Of a DNA stretch of 64,000 nt, positions 45,165 to 55,668 are shown in pieces. Position 1 is the stretch's first letter, and every line of letters starts with the position of its first letter. The stretch covers positions 8,994,274 to 9,058,273 of the forward strand of contig NC_089390.1 in NCBI RefSeq assembly GCF_003171515.1. Reading direction: 5' to 3'. The notes beneath the pieces were generated by a model. It was not told where the DNA came from, searched no databases, and saw nothing but the letters and a program-made list of their open reading frames with translations. The DNA is from Pyrenophora tritici-repentis. Lineage: Eukaryota > Ascomycota > Dothideomycetes > Pleosporales > Pleosporaceae. The translations under genes were made by a program, and so were the position numbers.

Positions 45165-46722
45165 TATGTGTATGTGTGAATCTCAAGTTGAGGGGTATGA
45201 GGGTCGAAATGTAGGAGCATTGTATGATCATATAAGGTACTCAGATGATCCTCGAACCTCCATGACGTTCCAACGGTTCCGCCCTGCCCGATGCCTGCTC
45301 TTTACGTACATGCCATGTGCATGTGGGGCACTGGATACCTTGCATTAGACCATGTTGATCTCGTACATAGCAAGACGATTGCCCTTGCAAACCACTGCGA
45401 GATTCTTCGGACCAGTCGATGATGCAAGAATTACGATAAGAATTACTCGAGAGATATCAGGAACAAGAAAAAGCTGTCAGAGTGATGTCCTCTCAGAGAC
45501 TTTTTCTTCGACAAGAGTTATGTTTTTCCAGCCCAGACGATGCAAAGGTCCGAATAATGACGCAACAACGGAGACTCAAGCCAGTGTTTTTCACGTTAGA
45601 GCTCCCGACGGCCGTCATGCTATCCTCGGCTCTTAGCGTGGAACTAAAGTGGCAAAGTCCTGGAAGTCTATAGCCGAATCATACTTAACGGAGACAGCCT
45701 AGTTGGGGATAAGGAAAGTCATCGCCATGGTGTATGCCTGGCGACTGCCGACGTTTGCATCTTGGAGAGGCGTCAAGGCTCTAGAAGACCGCTCTTTCGG
45801 GGATCGCTCGGGAAATGGTAAATTTTGCGATTGGGAGCATGATATGGCATATGCAAACGGCTCTCGGCATACCCATGAAGTGCAGGTGAATTGAATTTGT
45901 AAGCCTGATGTAGTTTGAGTGGGGCAGTAAAGAAACACGAGGCTGTCGCGTGGGCTTGCGCGCTCATGCCCCGCACCTTTCCATAACGTTCTACAGGTAC
46001 GACACATTCAAGACCATATCTCACCACATACCGGACGAAGCTCCATTGATTTGTCCAGGTCACATCCGACATGTCCCACCTGAAAGTAAACAACAATGAG
46101 ACATGCGAACGCCTTGGAATCACAACTTGAACTGCCCCTTCTATTGCGCGCCATATGCAAATCATGACTTTGGTCCGATCTTATCTACTTTTAGACATTG
46201 CGTAGAGGCTCAATTGCGTAGCTTGGCGGCAATAGCCATGGACCCTCACACACGTGCCCGCCCACGAACAGCATGCCGATGTCCGATCACGAACCATTGA
46301 ATCTCATCTTGTGCATATCGAAAGCAAATTAGGCTTTCACTCGCTCAGCTCCAGTGTCTTCAACTTCCAGCCACCTAGCTGTAGTAGTGCTTAGTGTGAG
46401 ATAGGCTGCCAATGGCTGCCCAGGTCAACTTGCGCCCTCGCCCGGCGCCGCCGCAACACCGCATCATTGTCAAACGGACTCCACCTGGCGCAGTTACTCA
46501 GGGTCTAAGCATTACTATCGGCGATTATGTCGCCTGCCTTTCCTTTGTCTGACTCCGCAAAACTTGTACAGCAGTGTCCGTGTTAACCGAAGCTTTTTCC
46601 ACATTGTCTTCACGTTGAGTAGCTGTATGCGCCCACCTCACCTCATGTGCAGCTCTACGCTGAACGCCTGTATTGTTCAGAAACAGTAGCTCGGAGACAT
46701 AAGCACCCGAACAACAGTCACG
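45165..46722. other. Intergenic region between divergent genes
   Basis: About 1.56 kb between the dehydrogenase start and the membrane protein start. It includes both promoters. Frames at 45352-45673 and 45773-46165 overlap and are not supported. No RNA gene or repeat recognised. Confidence 0.5.
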
Positions 46723-49002
46723 ATGACTTCAAGAGGACCTCAGTCCGCCTACTCCTCGCGAGACGTATCGCCAGAGTCGCGCCACGAACCTTACGATCCC
46801 TTCCGTGACCCTATCGAACTTGGACATATGTCGCGATCTTCTCTGGACGCAAGAGACGCATATGATATGCGCGGTCAACCCCCTAGCGAGACTCCTCGGT
46901 TGCAGTCGGACAGATATCTCGAAGCCACGCCTACCAAAGGCCAATATGCGCAGGTGCAGGGCGGTACTCTCAGTCCCCGGCAGTCACTACGGTCGGCAAG
47001 AGATTCTACATATACAGTAAACTCTCTCTACCGAGGCAAATCGTCAGATCCGGATACACAGGCTCTCGTGGCGAGCAGAGCGGGCGAATTGGCACAATGG
47101 CATATCTATTGGACCACACCAGCGCTGGTGATATTCCTGTTCCTGGCGGGCTTCATGGCGGCAGTAGGCCACCATTTGTTCTACAATCATCTCAATGGGC
47201 AGCCAGCCATAGACCAATTGAGGATGGTGAGGTACGGAACAGCCCTGGCGTTTTTTGTCAAGAGTACGTTTGTGGGAGCCGTCGTCATGTGTAACCGCCA
47301 ACGAATCTGGTACACCTTCAGACGGAAAGCCATGACAATCAAGGGCATCGATGGCTTATTCTCAGCAACGGAGGACCCGTCACAATTCTTCTTGAATTGG
47401 GAAATGGTCAGGAATGGCAAGCTTGCGACATTCATGGCCGTTTGTTCATGGTAGGTTGAGTAATCTCCAACAATCCAACATTACTAATATCTGCCAAGGC
47501 TGATACCGCTTGCGTCTGTTCTATCTCCGGCCTCACTCACCTCCGAGCTTAGGACAGTAGATATGAATGCGACGTGTTCTGTAGCGAACCTCAACTTCGC
47601 AAAGGAGACTACACACGACTTTCGTGACAAGGCTGTGGCCGGTCTAAAGTCTTTGAACTTCTACAACACTACGGATCCGTTGGGGAAGGAGCCAGGATAT
47701 TTTGATTACTACGACCAGCCGTCGAAGACTGCCCGTCGCCTGGCCTTTAGCAGCGTATACATGCAAAAGCCACAGCCCCGGGAGAACGCATCCTCGATTT
47801 TCTGTGGGGATGGTTGGAACTGCACATACCCAATCACCTTCATGGGACCAGGATACAAATGCGACGATGTTCCAGATCCAAAAGCAGAGAATGCGCCCTT
47901 CAGCCTGGACCAACTAGCACCAGTCGGAAACCTGACCTATCTCGCAGACGTCGACCAAGGAAACTACGGCTACCAGGACCCCGCCACCGAAGGCGATAAC
48001 TTGGGTGTAATGAAAAGCGAGCCCAACCTCTGGATTGGCTACGCAATAAATACCTCTCAACCCTACGACGACAACTCCCCCCACAAGGCAAAATGGGAAT
48101 ACATCCACACACCCAAAATGTTCAAATGCGTAATGCAACACACAAACTACACGTTCAAAATGACCTACTCCCCCCGCCAAACCGCAAACCGCACCCAACG
48201 CACCTTCCTGCGTCCCGTCATCGACACAACCGTAAAATGGGACCCGCAAGACCACACGAACTGGACCGCCTCGCCCCCTGAAAACTACCTCCGCCCCCAA
48301 GACGACGGCGGTACACCGTACAAACTAGCAGCTACATACCACTCCCTTGGCGCGCTGCTCCGCCAGTTCCTCCGCGGCAGCATCGAGAAGCAGAATTTCC
48401 TCATCACGCACTCTGACATTTCGGAGACGAGGCTTGTCAATAGTAGTACCTCGTACCCACTTGTGGATCTCAGCGCGCAGATCCAAACCTTCTTCGAAGA
48501 CATCCTCATCACTCTACTAAACGAACCCACGCTCGTTGTCGCTGCACCCCAGGAAATCGAGTGTGTGAAATCGCGGTCCATGATGGCGTTTGTATATTAC
48601 AAAGAATATCTCTGGATCGGGTACGCAGCTGTCATCGCCGTCACATTCGCTTTCATCCTCGTGGGCGCGTGGTCGTTGTATGGGAATGGGGTGGCTAGTG
48701 ATGTCCTCTTCTCTCGTATCTTGGCTACGACGAGGAATCCGACGCTGGATCATCTTAGTGTCGGTGCGTGTTTGGGTGGCGATCCTTTTCCAAAGGAGCT
48801 GGCGAAGACGAAGTTGAGGTTTGGGGTCCTGATTGAGGATGCGGAGGGGGCGAGGGAAGGGCCGTTGGGCAGGGTCGAACATTGTTGTTTTGGGACGATG
48901 GGAGAGACGAAGGAGATTGTTAAGGGGGGGTTGTATGCGGGGTTGAAGTTTAGAGGGGAGAAGGGGGATAGGGCGGAGATGGAGGGGTTGTTGGAGCCAT
49001 GA
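46723..49002 (+). CDS. Large fungal membrane protein with extracellular domain (unknown function)
   Basis: Two exons, 46723-47450 and 47499-49002, with a 48-bp GTAGGT...AAG intron inside a Trp codon, give 743 aa. Residues 1-120 are Ser/Arg/Pro-rich and probably cytosolic. TM segments lie at about 128-153 (TTPALVIFLFLAGFMAAVG), 170-190 (YGTALAFFVKSTFVGAVVM), 235-258 (the span across the exon junction, ending LASVLSPASL) and near 625-650 (YLWIGYAAVIAVTFAFILVG). Between the third and fourth lies a domain of about 370 residues with many Asn-X-Ser/Thr sites and six or more Cys, probably outside the cell or in the lumen. I recognise this as a widespread fungal family, sometimes labelled formylmethionine deformylase-like in databases. 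No deformylase motif is present, so that label looks wrong. Confidence 0.83.
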
Positions 49003-49490
49003 GGCGTGTATGTGGTTCGATTTAGGGTTTGCTTATTCTGGGAGTTATGGATGCGGTTGATACCCGGTTCTTTCACATGTGCAGGTTTGGTTTCATGGAT
49101 TTGAGAGAATGTAGTTGTTGTTTCATGTCACTGTTTGGTATTTTCAACTGGTAGAGCGGATGGTGGAGTGGGTAGGTGGTTGTTATTGTGTAGTTGGGGT
49201 TTGGGTTGGCTGTACACTACGCCACCCCTCTCACACCAACAACGACCATCATACAGTACTCCCCGCCCCCAGGATAACTATACATGATGTCCAGCACCAT
49301 TTCCTTCCCCCTTGATGCACATATGTACTACATTCCCGACTCTTATTGATTCCTCCTAACCTTCTCCTCTATGTACATCCCTCTCCGCTCTAGACAGTTC
49401 CTCACCACTACCTCTTGAACCCTTCTGTATCTTATCCCATCCAAGTCCATCTCAATCCTCTTCCACCTTCTTGAACCAGTCACCCACCCT
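49003..49490. other. Intergenic, convergent 3' flanks
   Basis: 488 bp between the membrane protein stop and the WSC gene's provisional stop. A minus-strand frame (49343-49843) runs through here with Arg/Glu-rich content; it might hold an alternative 3' end of the WSC gene. Confidence 0.4.
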
Positions 49491-50292
49491 TCATCCCATC
49501 CCATCTCGTCTCGACGTCGTTTGCGTTCTCGTCCGATTCTCGATTCCGATCCGAACATCACTCTCAAGCATACATGGATACAAAACAACAAAAAAAGAAC
49601 ACAATCTTGAGCATACGCACACAGACATTCGAACGAAACCGCTTGGACTTGCATTAGTCGTCGTGTTAGGAAGAAGCTCATAGAGCGAAATCCTATTTTC
49701 ATTGGCCGCATTGACATTGTTACCGCAGGCTTCGCCCAGATTACTTCTGCAGCCGAACTGACAGAGCGAGTTATCTGGGTCGGGAAGACCGTACGTGTAG
49801 GTGCCGTTTGCGCTTGTTCCGTTGATTGCGATGGCGTTGTCACAGACTGTTTTGTGTGTGTGTGTTAGATGTGGTTGGTTGGTGGAATGGGGTAGGGAGG
49901 AACAGGGAGACGTACAGCACATGTTGTCGTTTGTACCGGCGTATCTGAAACCAAGGTTTGTGCACGTGGTTGTGCAGACTGATCCTCCGTTGGGGTTGAC
50001 ACGGTAGAAGTAGCCGTTTAGGGTACGGGGGTAGGCGTATGTGCCATAGACTTGGCCGGCGGGCGGGTTGGAAGGGTCGGTCGAGGGGTAGCCAGCCATG
50101 CTGCGGTATTCGTTGAAGCGTTTGTCGCTATTTGGCTGTGTTAGAGAAAAACTGGGGGGAGGGGGGGTTTGGATATGGGCCGTACGAGTAACATCCTCGG
50201 TAACGCCATCCGGTGATGTTGTTTGGATCAAGCGCGGAGACGAGCCCTGGGATGAGGGCCGCCCCGGCCACCAAGTAGCCGATGGCTTTCAT
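49491..50292 (-). CDS. Secreted WSC-domain protein
   Basis: Three exons (minus): 50292-50186, 50127-49916 and 49846-49491. Introns of 58 and 69 bp are GT-AG, giving 224 aa. Residues 1-20 form a signal peptide that ends LVSA. The WSC domain (about 27-130) starts GWRYRGCYSD. It includes RTLNGYFY and NGGSVCTTTCTNLGFRYAGT, then MCFCDNAI (joined across the second intron), DNSLCQFGCRSNLGEACG and NRISLYEL. These are the eight-cysteine pattern of fungal carbohydrate-binding WSC domains. The region after SLYEL is Thr/Asn-rich and then Arg-rich without family similarity, so the true 3' end may involve another intron. Role: cell-wall or glucan binding, by family. No TM anchor was seen, unlike yeast Wsc sensors. 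Confidence 0.82.
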
Positions 50293-51240
50293 TGTTGCGG
50301 TGGTGGGTTAAGGGAGTAAAAGAGTGAAGAAGCAAAAGAACGAGGATAGAAATTCAAGGGGAGCGAGGGGAATAAGGTCAAATTTTTTTGTGATGGAAAC
50401 GCGTTGGGGTGCTTTTTGGTTAGTAACAAGATGGAAGTGAGTGTGTAGAGTATCAGTGTGTGCTGACAGGTGAGGGTTAGCAAAGGTAAACGAGGGTGCA
50501 GAGGAAGGGTTGTGGGGCTGAGTGTATTTATGGTAGAGGAAGGGCATTCCTTGGCCAAGAAGGTGGTGCGTGTAGGACGCGCGGTATGCAAGGGACGACT
50601 TGATGGAGTCCTTCATCGCCTGTATGACGAGCATGATGTTAGATTGTCTAGATATTCGTCTCAAATAGTTGCAATGTTGCGCTGGAAAGTGGAGAAGAGT
50701 GCTGTTGGATGCGTCGTAGAAACGTGTTTTCTCGTGCTCTGCAAAAATAGAGACACAGCGCCGACATCGTATCTTTTCACTAGGATGGTGTTTGGTAGCC
50801 CACTTCGAAGTTCTCGACTGTCGACTATTTGGTGATAGTTGCATTCCGGGCTCGCTGAAAGGGCGAGCATTCTTGATGAGTGAACGACACATTATTTTGG
50901 CTGCCTTTGCCTTGTAGAACACGTGGGTAATAGTGATGGTCTGGAATGACTAACGGTATACCGTGTGTGCCAGTGAGTTTTGTAGTCTGCGTCATGAACT
51001 GAAGACGATGGATGCGATCATTTCAGCAGCGTGAAGAGAGAAAAAGAAAACGAGAACTAGATTGCTGTGATTAAGCTGGTGACTGGATTGTCAACAGAAA
51101 TGATGAAATGTTGCGTGATGATGCAGTGAAAGACTGGATGGGGTTGCGTGTCAAGGGAACATGCCCGCTTAGTCATCCATCAAGTTGAATCTTGAACTTT
51201 TGTGTTAGACCAGCATCGCAAGCCCACCAAACCGCCAACG
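50293..51240. other. Intergenic region between divergent WSC and uS12m genes
   Basis: 948 bp with both promoters. A minus-strand frame of 204 codons (50308-50922) ends 16 bp before the WSC start; it may be a leader-region frame, but it has no family similarity. Confidence 0.45.
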
Positions 51241-51877
51241 ATGCCCCTCACATTTCTACGACGCCTAGTACGGCCGGTAGCCTTCTCGTCGGCTTCATTC
51301 ACCTCGGTCCGGTCGATATGGCCCTCAATCGCTGCCACGGCCTTCCAGACAACCTCACCCGCTTTCACAATCCGGCCGACACCGTCATCGCGCGCGCACA
51401 AATGTACATTAATACAAGTCCTGCGGCAGGGAAGGATAGCGCAAAAGGCACGAAAGCTGCGATCACCCCAACTGAGGGATAGGCCAGAGTTGAAGGGTGT
51501 ATGCTTGAAAGTAGGCACAACGAAGCCGAAGAAACCCAATTCGGGTGAGAGAAAGATTGCGAGGGTCAGACTGAGTACAGGAAAGGTCATTACGGCGTAT
51601 ATTCCTGGCGAAGGTACGTATAAGTGTGATGGGGTACTGGAAGAGGGCTAACGAAAAGTCTAGGGCATAATGTACAGCAGCATTCAGTCGTCATGGTGCG
51701 CGGCGGACGAGCGCAGGATTGCCCAGGTGTGAAGTACCATTTGGTTAGAGGAGCATTGGACTTGGTAAGTTGTATGGTGTCGAAGCAAGACTGAAGACTA
51801 ACAAGTTGCAGGGTGGTGTTGGTAGCAGAATCACATCTCGGTCCAAGTACGGAACGAAGAAGCCCAAGACAGCGTAG
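51241..51877 (+). CDS. MRPS12: Mitochondrial small-subunit ribosomal protein uS12m
   Basis: Component of the decoding centre of the mitochondrial ribosome. Three exons: 51241-51613, 51664-51764 and 51812-51877. Introns of 50 and 47 bp are GT-AG, giving 179 aa. Residues 1 to about 60 are a Arg/Ser/Thr-rich targeting presequence ([20 protein letters not shown]). The S12 core follows, with [64 protein letters not shown] and the end [16 protein letters not shown]. The Lys of TKPKKPNS and the PGVKYH loop are the conserved sites altered in streptomycin-resistant bacteria. The ATG at 51241 is preferred over the upstream in-frame codon at 51202. Confidence 0.96.
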
Positions 51878-51994
51878 ATGAGAAAAGTCTTGAGTGTATA
51901 CATGTATCATACCCCAGCATGAATGGCGTTCAGATGCAGTGTTTATGATATGTAAATGTTTGGACAGCAATCAATCTCATGTGCATTGTGATTG

Positions 51995-51995
<1 letters not shown>

Positions 51996-52031
<36 letters not shown>
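51996..52031. repeat. (TG)18 dinucleotide microsatellite
   Basis: Uninterrupted TG repeat of 36 bp in the region between uS12m and the Asi-like gene. Likely length-variable among strains. Confidence 0.95.
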
Positions 52032-52032
<1 letters not shown>

Positions 52033-52409
52033 TGATAGTAGACTGTTGTTATTAATCTCCACCACGTCTACCGCGACTGGGGTGAAACGGTGATAAGACG
52101 TACATAGGTATCTAGGAAGCCGCGGAAGCCGTGCGGAGTTTCCAAGGTTAGCTGCAGATGCCCGCCGCTAACTAGCGTCATCCCCACGCTGACCGGGTCG
52201 CCATGTCAGGACGGCCAGGTCTCGTACCAAACTTGGAACATACGACCGGCGCGTGTTTTGTTCATTCTTCCATAGCCGACAAACGCTGTCTGCTGAGTAT
52301 GCCTGCACTTCCAGTAACCATGAACCAACCTTGATGACGACTTAACTTAATCATTCGACATCTCGTGTGCTCCTAATAGCCTCTGTCGGATTGCCGTATA
52401 TCGTCCACC
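52032..52409. other. Intergenic, promoter of Asi-like gene
   Basis: About 380 bp after the microsatellite. No coding frame or known operator seen. Confidence 0.5.
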
Positions 52410-55207
52410 ATGGAGACGCCCGGCGCGCTCACCAACGCAACCTCGTTCCTGCCGTCGCCCGTGGACTTGCTCATGGCCTTGCCGCGTCTATTTGCCAAAG
52501 CTACCTCTCTTGGAGACATGATGCGCTCAGGCGGCAGCATCATCGCGGAACCGACGGCGAACCTGACTAACACCACGGTAACCATCACTGCCAGCTTTGT
52601 ACAAGAATCTGTCGTCGCCGTGGCATCAGCAGCCTCGGTCGCCGAGGCAGATATGACAGCATGGCAAGCCCTGAGGAACGTAGCCACCTGGTTCAGCTAC
52701 ATAACGTCCAAATGGGCCATCGCGACATTTGCCCTGGTAAGCTTCTTCGGCGCATAGCATGTTGATAACACGCTGTATTGACGACACTCGTGCAGATGAT
52801 AGTTCTTAATCGAACCCACTTCTACGGAAGTAGTCGGGTACCACTCTCCTTCGACCGCCTTTACCTTCGCTTCGCCCTCTACATCTTACCCCTGGCCATG
52901 TTTCTTTTCCAGATACAAAGCGTGCTACGGGCTATACGCTGTCAAACATGTCCAGGGTGGTCAGAGATGCAATATGGTGCGCCTGATAGACAGCTGGATA
53001 CAGATTTTGCCGGGGAAGGTGGCTTTCTGTGGCGTGTTGCGTCAACAGTCCTCTTCTGGGAAACGACAGAGGAGTCTTGCCGAGCGGCGAATATGTTCCC
53101 ATTGGATCCCTCGTTACCGCGAGTGGCTGGATCCATGGCTCTTCTTTGGCCTCTGTTCCTCACCCTGGGCTTTGGTCAGTTCATCGACACTTTGGCATGC
53201 GCTCTTCAAGGTCGTCGTCCCATTCAAGAAGTTGGAATGACCATCTTCGAGCATTCGCTTGCCTTTGCAGAGGCTGAAGCTCTGACTCACTTTCTCAAAC
53301 AAAAGTCCATCTTCACTCCAGATGGCACCTTGCTCATGATGCCCAAGTCAAAGCTTTCCAGAATGGCCAATGTACCCCCGGAAGTTTTGCTCATCTCACT
53401 CATTTCCAGTCTTAGTTACTTTACCAGCAACCTATTGGCAATCTTTGGCGTGCGTTCAAGATACCGGCTCGTCACCACTACCATCTGGGGGCTCGCATAC
53501 ATGTCAGCTTTCGCTTGGAGCTTCAATCGTCTCACCTTGATGGTCGCTGATCCAGATCACCATGTCGGCATACTGAGATTCCCCACAGTGTGCATCATCG
53601 GCTTCATCCCACATCTGCTGATATTGGTGGGCATCACTGTATGTGGCTTCATCTATGCTCTAGCTCTACTCATTACTGTACTCTCTCCACCTGCAGGACA
53701 GACTGGGACACTGAGGGAAAGGTTTGCAGCTGCATATGGAAATTTACATGCCAACATTCATTTGTCGTCAATAACGCCTCTAACCATCAACTGGCACGAA
53801 GACTTCTACACTACCATTCTCAAGGTGGGCTACGTGATTTTGACTGCCGCCAGCGAGGCTGTATTTCTCAACGAGGGAACCAAAGTCAATGTGCATCCCA
53901 CAACATGGCTAGACAAGAAGAGACTGCATGAATTTCTCGCCCGGCGAAGAAAAACCCGCGAAGCACTCTGCAGCATCCCATCTGAGCTCAAGAACGAGAC
54001 ATTTGCGCCAGGTGTAGAGGCAGTCAACTTTACTGACATCAACACTGGCACATCAACATCAGGCTACGCGAAAGAGCGCAAGACAAGAGGTGTAAAGCCG
54101 CCTACGGATCCTTCCAGCTCCATGGGACAGCATGACCCAGCTCTCCAGCAGCGTAGCCGTTATTTCCAGGCATACCAATTCTTCCTCCGCATAGCAAAGC
54201 TGATAATACTGAGCGCTGCGAGAATCACAGACTGGACACTGACCAAGATTGCCATCAGCTATCGACCTAGATGGCTAGAACGTGCTGCCGATCGCTATGC
54301 AGAGAAACTCTACACTCCAACATCAGGGCCAGGGCGGTCGCACTATCAGACGATATCGGCCGACCCGTGGCTGACTATGGACGACCGTTCTCGAGTTCGT
54401 CAGGACCAAGCTTTCGACGTGGAGTCCTTCGCCAAAGAAAGACTTCGACAGAGCGGTTTCTACGCGGAGCCAGATACTGAGGTCTCCGAGGAGCGTTTGA
54501 ACGACTACTTGTATTCTTGGTGGCGTAACGGCGGTATCTGGAACGACGTCGACAACAGCAAAGATTATGTTGTTCCAGAAGACGATGACACGACTAGCGT
54601 GGTGTCATTTGCTACTACGACAGACAACGATGAGTGGTCAGACATTGATGACGGCCAACGAACACCCACGCGCGATAGCTACCAACGCAGTCGGGAAGAA
54701 ACTCCCTTGGCTGATGATGCTATGGATTTCTCTCGTCTCTCTCAGCTTCTCGATCCACGAACGAGGGAAGACCGTGAGGAAGCCAAGTTGTTATCGCGAC
54801 ATCTCCAGAGCTCGAAAATCATGACACGCTCGCAGTACAGGGAGGCTCTAGAGCGTGAAGAAGCCAAAATCTTGACTACGTCAAGGTACAAGGTGGGTGG
54901 CAGCGACGATATGTCGCCAGAAGAAGAAGAGCAACTTCTTGAGGATATCATACTCAACCGGCGAAGCGCAACGGCACCACAAGGCGCGAATACTGCAGGA
55001 AGCTGGGATACGGGAGCAGAGGGTATGGGCTCTGATGGACCTCAATGTGTGGTTTGTCAAATGTCGCCGAGGACAGTGTTGGTATGGCCGTGTGGGTGCC
55101 TCAGCTTGTGCGATGATTGTAGGGTGGGGCTGGCGTCCAAGAACTACACGGCGTGCGTATGCTGCAGAACGAATGTGGCGGCATACTCGCGACTATACGT
55201 ACCTTGA
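52410..55207 (+). CDS. Asi1/Asi3-like multi-pass membrane RING E3 ubiquitin ligase
   Basis: Two exons, 52410-52736 and 52796-55207, with a 59-bp GTAAGC...CAG intron inside the first TM region, give 912 aa. Several hydrophobic segments lie between about 90 and 430 (for example LRFALYILPLAMFLFQI, ALLWPLFLTLGFGQF and FIPHLLILVGITVCGFIYALALLITVL). A long charged cytosolic/nuclear region follows (about 440-850) with acidic stretches. The C-terminus has a C3HC4-type RING of the Asi/MAPL type: CVVCQMSPRTVLVWPCGCLSLCDDC, ending NYTACVCCRTNVAAYSRLYVP. In yeast the Asi complex sits in the inner nuclear membrane and degrades mislocalised membrane proteins and Stp1/Stp2. The same role is inferred here, and exact location cannot be told from sequence. 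A Glu/Asp-rich stretch sits just before the RING. Confidence 0.85.
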
Positions 55208-55668
55208 GGCTTAAGTAGAGAGTGGGATTTGTTGCATATAGCTTGGCGTTCTTCACATGCCTTTTGTATTAGTACAGAGGTTGATACACCTGGTTTGGCT
55301 TTGATGCGATAGTTCGGAAGTTATCGGAATCATCCCGATTTACCTTGATACACTATTGTACTAAGTGGTGCTTGTGATGACTGCAAAAGCAAACAGTGGG
55401 GCAATCAATACGATTTGCCAGTACAATCTCTGTTAGTACCCCACGTTCGCGTCGTGAGGGTGCAGGTGGCGATCGTCATCCTGCTCACTAACATCTGTTA
55501 TCTTGGCGGCAATTGAGTCACTTAACCTTCCTCTGAACACCTGAGCGCCATCCTTCAACACCAACATCACAGACCATCCGAACCGCGCACGCATCCCATA
55601 AACTTTGACTGAGCCCTGCCAACAAGCTCGGTCGATTGCTCTCTCCCACGAAACGCCCCCAAAGTTTT
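55208..55668. other. Intergenic, between Asi-like and F-box/UIM genes
   Basis: 461 bp on the same strand, containing the 3' UTR and next promoter. Nothing else seen. Confidence 0.5.

Noticed and set aside
50308..50922. 204-codon minus-strand frame just upstream of the WSC start
   Set aside because: No family similarity, poor composition, lies in the leader/promoter of WSC; could at most be an upstream frame.
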